Shown: positions 51,533-64,000 of the stretch, piece by piece
Position numbering within the stretch: the first letter of the stretch is position 1
How the letters are laid out: each line of letters begins with the position of its first letter
Origin: Opisthocomus hoazin
Lineage: Eukaryota > Chordata > Aves > Opisthocomiformes > Opisthocomidae
Length of the DNA stretch: 64,000 nucleotides
Assembly (NCBI RefSeq): GCF_030867145.1
Contig: NC_134440.1
Span: forward strand, 4,216,001-4,280,000
Direction of reading: 5' to 3'
The notes under the pieces: model-generated
What the model was told of the DNA's origin: nothing
The model's input: the letters and a program-made list of their open reading frames with translations, nothing else
The model's database searches: none
Made by a program: the position numbers and the translations under genes

Positions 51533-51810
51533 GTTCGCGGGCGCCGCCCCTCCGGCCGCGCCCGCCCCCCGCGCCGCCTCACGGGCCGAGCCCGCTGCCC
51601 ATCACCGCCCTCCGCGCGCTTATTGGCCGAGGGCACCGCGCGTCACCGCAGAGCCCGGCAGGAAGCTCCCGCTGCGCCTGCGCGGCCGAGCGTCACTTCC
51701 TGCTGAGGGCGGCAGGCGCGTGCGGCGGCGCCTCGAGCGCGAGGCGAGGGCGGGCGGTGGGGGAGTGACGTCACGTCTTTGCCTGCCCGCTGGCTCGTGA
51801 CGTCACGCGA
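51533..51810 (-). promoter_or_regulatory. RAB8A promoter with CCAAT box and two consensus CREs
   Basis: GC-rich, TATA-less sequence upstream of the RAB8A ATG. ATTGG at 51622-51626 is a CCAAT box on the sense strand about 90 bp upstream of the ATG. Two perfect palindromic CREs, TGACGTCA, lie at 51766-51773 and 51798-51805, 32 bp apart (about three helical turns). Whether they drive RAB8A or act on both neighbours is unknown, since the TPM4 3' end lies within 60 bp. Confidence 0.7.
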
Positions 51811-51859
51811 AGGGCAGCGCCACGCACAGACCAGGCGGAGACCTCGGTACTTGAGAAAG

Positions 51860-51865
51860 TTTAAT
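51860..51865 (-). terminator. Poly(A) signal ATTAAA for TPM4 exon 9d transcripts
   Basis: The minus strand reads ATTAAA about 300 bp past the exon 9d stop, and nothing nearer was seen. Cleavage near 51,840 would end TPM4 about 35 bp before the first upstream RAB8A CRE. Confidence 0.6.
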
Positions 51866-52159
51866 ACGAAACGTCAGGAGCAGCTCTGCCGGGGTCGGTG
51901 CGCGGGCGGCTCGTCACCGCGAGGGAGGGCGGCGGCCGTGTGCGCCATGACCTGCGGCAGCGCAACCCGAGGGCGATGCGTGCCGCCCGGGCGCGGCCCC
52001 CGCTCTCCCGCATGCTGCAGGAGCGTCGGCAGCGGCTGCAGCGTGCCGAGGGCTGGAGGCTGCCCCGGGCCACGGCCAGAGCCACCGCTGGCGGCTCTGA
52101 GGGCGCAGGGGTGGTGCGGGCAATGCAGAGCGGCATCAGGCTGCGGCGCCGGGCGCGGG

Positions 52160-61263
<9,104 letters not shown>

Positions 61264-62929
61264 TTTTGCTAAGGGATAGGTTGTATCTGTCACGCAACTG
61301 AAAGAATTCCGAAGGGTAAAGTTTTAGATTTTTAACAGCTTGGGCAGAGAAAGAAGTTGCACCCAGCCAAGTCACCGGGAAAATGAGCTCAAGTGGTTGC
61401 AGAGAGCTTTAAAGCCAGAGACCCCTGGACAAAACCCATATCTATTGGCCTCTTCTCTGATCTTTCGTATACAGCCTTTCTAAGGAATGAGCTGGAACAG
61501 ACTCACTAGAGGAATCTTCACCACTCCATCATCTCCTTATTTGGGTCCTGTTTTCTTAAAGAGAGAACTGTTTCCATTTTTAAGCTTCTGACAGAAGCAA
61601 AAGTGTTGACGTATGACACATGCTTGAAAGCAAGCTTATTAGCACCCCTCTGTGTTTGCAGAGCAATTAAACAGCCCAGTAGATCTATGGGGATGGCTTG
61701 GCTTCCAGTAACAATGGCATAAGACTAATGAAGGAAAGGGAAGGTTCTTTTTGGATTACTCCAAAATAAATCTATGTATAAAATAAAGGTCTACACTTAC
61801 GAGGTAGCTAAGTTTATGTTATAAAAACATGCAGGATGTAAGACAGCAGTTTGGTTGGTTTTTTTTTATTTTTTTTCTGTGAAAATAAGCATATTTTGTG
61901 TAAGGTACTAGCTATAATCTGTAATGGTATAATCCATAACAGACATCAGATTTGGATCCCAGGTTCAGGCTCAAAGGCATTCAGTGAGTTTGAGTGCCTG
62001 TCCTTGAAATTTCGCTCACTAAATACCCAGGGAACTGAACAATACACCTGAAGCTGCAGTCTGACGAGCACTGTAAATTATTTCTTCTGCTGTATGAAGC
62101 AGTTACCTTCTCTCTGTAGGGCAAGGCAAGAGGAGGCTCTGGGAAGAACATCAGGAGCAGCTCCACTGAGGACACCAACAAGAGCATCCAACGGCCCCAG
62201 GATGAGCCCTGTTTCCTTTCCCAGCCCTATTAAACACATTCCCAAGCCCCAGCTGCCCCCTCCCATCCCTTCCCATGCTCTTGCTTAGCTTAGCCCCTGA
62301 CGCCTGCTTTGCCCTGACTGCAGCCAGGCCTTGCTTACTCCACCTCCCAGAGCAGACTGCAAACACTTACTGACTTTGCTACACAGGGGGACCTGCATGC
62401 TCTCATATTCCACCATTTCTTTCCCAAATTCAGGTCCCATTAATCACCCCATGATGATTTCCCCCCCAGTTCTACCCCTGCTCCGCTCTCCACAGCCCCG
62501 TGCTCCCTCCCAGGCCACACATAGCCCAAACTCTCTGCACACCCTCACAAACCCCGGCGGGCCTTCCCTCAGCAGCACTCGCAGCATCCCCAGCCACGAG
62601 GGGACTAACACAAGGCCCAGGATCTCTGGAGTATCCTCTGGAGTGAGGTGACACGGCACAGAAAGACCTTCAGGAGAGACTTCTGAGGAAAAGTTGCCCC
62701 TTATTTATCAAGCTCAACGACAGAACTGACGCAAAGCCAATACCAGCGCAATGCCCATGAGGGGGGCCAGAGCCCCCCAAACCATCCTCAAAGTACCACC
62801 AGGCCCGTCAGAGCACTCACTGGGCTCCTCAGGCTGCCTTTTGTCAGAGATTTACTGCTGTTTCGATTAAAAATAGAAACAATGCTCACACTGCTACTAA
62901 ACCCAGGCCCGCGACCCCTGCCGCTACCA
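61264..62929. other. Region upstream of TPM4 exon 1a, no coding exon seen
   Basis: It includes the putative 3' splice site TTCTTTCAG just before the TPM4 exon 1a leader. The rest is AT-rich to 62.1 kb, then becomes C-rich on the plus strand. Open frames in the C-rich part have no recognisable domain. Confidence 0.45.
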
Positions 62930-63110
62930 GATAACGAGGGCTCCGTCCCCCTCTTTCCCCCCCCCCCCCCCAAGATGGCTGCCAGGAACCGCCCCGGGGG
63001 GCCGGGGTCTCGCGGCGCCAAGATGGCGGCGCGCCCCGGGACTACACCTCCCACAGGGCTGTGCGGCACCGTCCCGCCGGCCTCCTGAGCCCCGGGCCGC
63101 GCACGCCCAG
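62930..63110. promoter_or_regulatory. CpG-rich promoter-like island with two YY1 motifs and a ZNF143-like site
   Basis: AAGATGGCTGC at 62972-62982 and AAGATGGCGGC at 63020-63030 are YY1-type motifs on the plus strand, 48 bp apart. ACTACACCTCCCACAG at 63041-63056 resembles the ZNF143/SBS element. A C15 run lies at 62957-62971. This combination is typical of a broad CpG promoter. It may be a distal TPM4 start, since a usable minus-strand donor (T|GTGAGC) lies at 62889-62884 and an acceptor lies just before exon 1a. It may instead belong to a plus-strand gene beyond the window. No coding exon is visible. Confidence 0.55.
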
Positions 63111-64000
63111 CACCTCCATCCTTCATTAGCGGCAATTAAATAACCCCAGGTTCAGCTGCTTGCGTTTTTCTTATTGCCTTGTATATAAAGCAACGCTCGG
63201 AATTTTTAACAAGCTGTAAGTTGAGTGTTCGCTGGGAAACCGGTGCTGGCTCTTCCCGCCGCGGAGTGCGCCCATAGTCCTCAGCACGCCTCACGGAATT
63301 AAATGTGCTTTTCTCCCCAGAAATCAGAATATTTGCCTCCTCTCCTCTGGACCCCGGGTACTGCTGCAATAAGGTGGCCTCACAGGCATTTTTTTGTCCA
63401 GTTACAATGGTTGAATTTATAAAGATAAAACCACCCAGGTTAGGAGCCTGAGAACCGGTTTAAAGAGTTGAGGTGAGGCACTAAACCAACAGCGCTGCTG
63501 AACCTGCAGAAATGGCGTTAATAACTAATAAACCATATTGATTACCATCACAGCTTGCGTTTCCCCGTGCCCTCCTTGAGGCGGGTTTGCTGGCGCAGCC
63601 CCGGCCGAGGGCAGCGGGTTGCTGCCGGGACCCCGGGGATTTGGGCTGATGGTGGAAGCCCAGCTCTTGGTTCCGGGTCCATGCTGGTGGCCACAGGTCG
63701 GCAGTGAAATGCCCGAGGAGACACACGGAATCCTGCCAGGCACCATCGTGCGCCAGCCAGGATGATCTCCAGCAGCTTCTCTCGGAGTGATGTACACCTT
63801 TCACAACTTTCTTCTGCTGGCTGCGAGCTGGCGGTCCAGCTCACATGCTTCGTTCCAACCAGCTGGCCATGTCTTATGGCTCCTTTGGGGCTTCCCTCCC
63901 TCAATCACGCCATTGCTGGCATCCTGCCTCCAGACCAGACCCCTCATGGGCATCCCTGTTTTATCCTACCATGAAGGGTGGATGTGCCACAGGCCCTGTT
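63111..64000. other. Right edge, nothing recognised
   Basis: A minus-strand open frame of 118 codons at 63,548-63,904 shows no domain, no conserved motif and no supporting start context. No repeat family was identified with confidence. Confidence 0.4.

Noticed and set aside
63548-63904. 118-codon minus-strand open frame at the right edge
   Set aside because: No domain recognised and no start or splice support. It could be part of something beyond the window, but there is no evidence.

Overview
The window is vertebrate nuclear DNA, almost certainly from a bird. It carries five spliced genes with GT-AG introns and CpG-rich promoters. It also carries a chicken-type CR1 LINE 3' end with the typical short tail repeat (ATTCTGTG-like), very little other transposon debris, and a tropomyosin-4 gene that keeps a striated-muscle last exon. 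The gene order matches the block on human 19p13.11: TPM4, RAB8A, (HSH2D), CIB3, FAM32A, AP1M1, then KLF2. Relative orientations also match, with the whole block inverted here. The species cannot be named from the sequence alone.

Layout. 1-26.9 kb is a gene-poor stretch: a 101-bp-period minisatellite at the left edge, an (AT)15 microsatellite, an old tRNA-derived MIR-like SINE, one CR1 3' fragment, and a perfect match to the CTCF core at 25.84 kb. No exon is recognisable there. 26.9-35.4 kb is AP1M1 (minus, 12 coding exons, 423 aa). 35.8-37.04 kb is FAM32A (minus, 4 exons, 112 aa). 38.08-42.56 kb is CIB3 (plus, 6 exons, 187 aa). 42.56-47.37 kb holds the facing 3' ends of CIB3 and RAB8A, with no sign of HSH2D. 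47.37-51.53 kb is RAB8A (minus, 8 exons, 207 aa). 51.84-61.26 kb is TPM4 (minus), with two alternative first coding exons and two alternative last exons giving proteins of 284 and 248 aa. 62.9-63.1 kb is a small CpG-rich promoter-like island of unknown ownership. The last 0.9 kb shows nothing recognisable.

Every coding exon was translated by hand. Exon lengths sum to open frames of exactly the family length, and all junction phases agree. AP1M1 and RAB8A both act in membrane traffic at the trans-Golgi and recycling compartments. TPM4 covers actin, FAM32A is a spliceosomal factor, and CIB3 is an EF-hand protein of mechanosensory hair cells. They are neighbours by ancient synteny, not a functional operon.

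No unprecedented system was found. The most useful second looks are the paired consensus CREs at the RAB8A and internal TPM4 promoters, the unexplained YY1/ZNF143-like island at 63.0 kb, the apparent absence of HSH2D, the FAM32A splice donor inside a tandem repeat, and two same-orientation CTCF motifs on either side of AP1M1.
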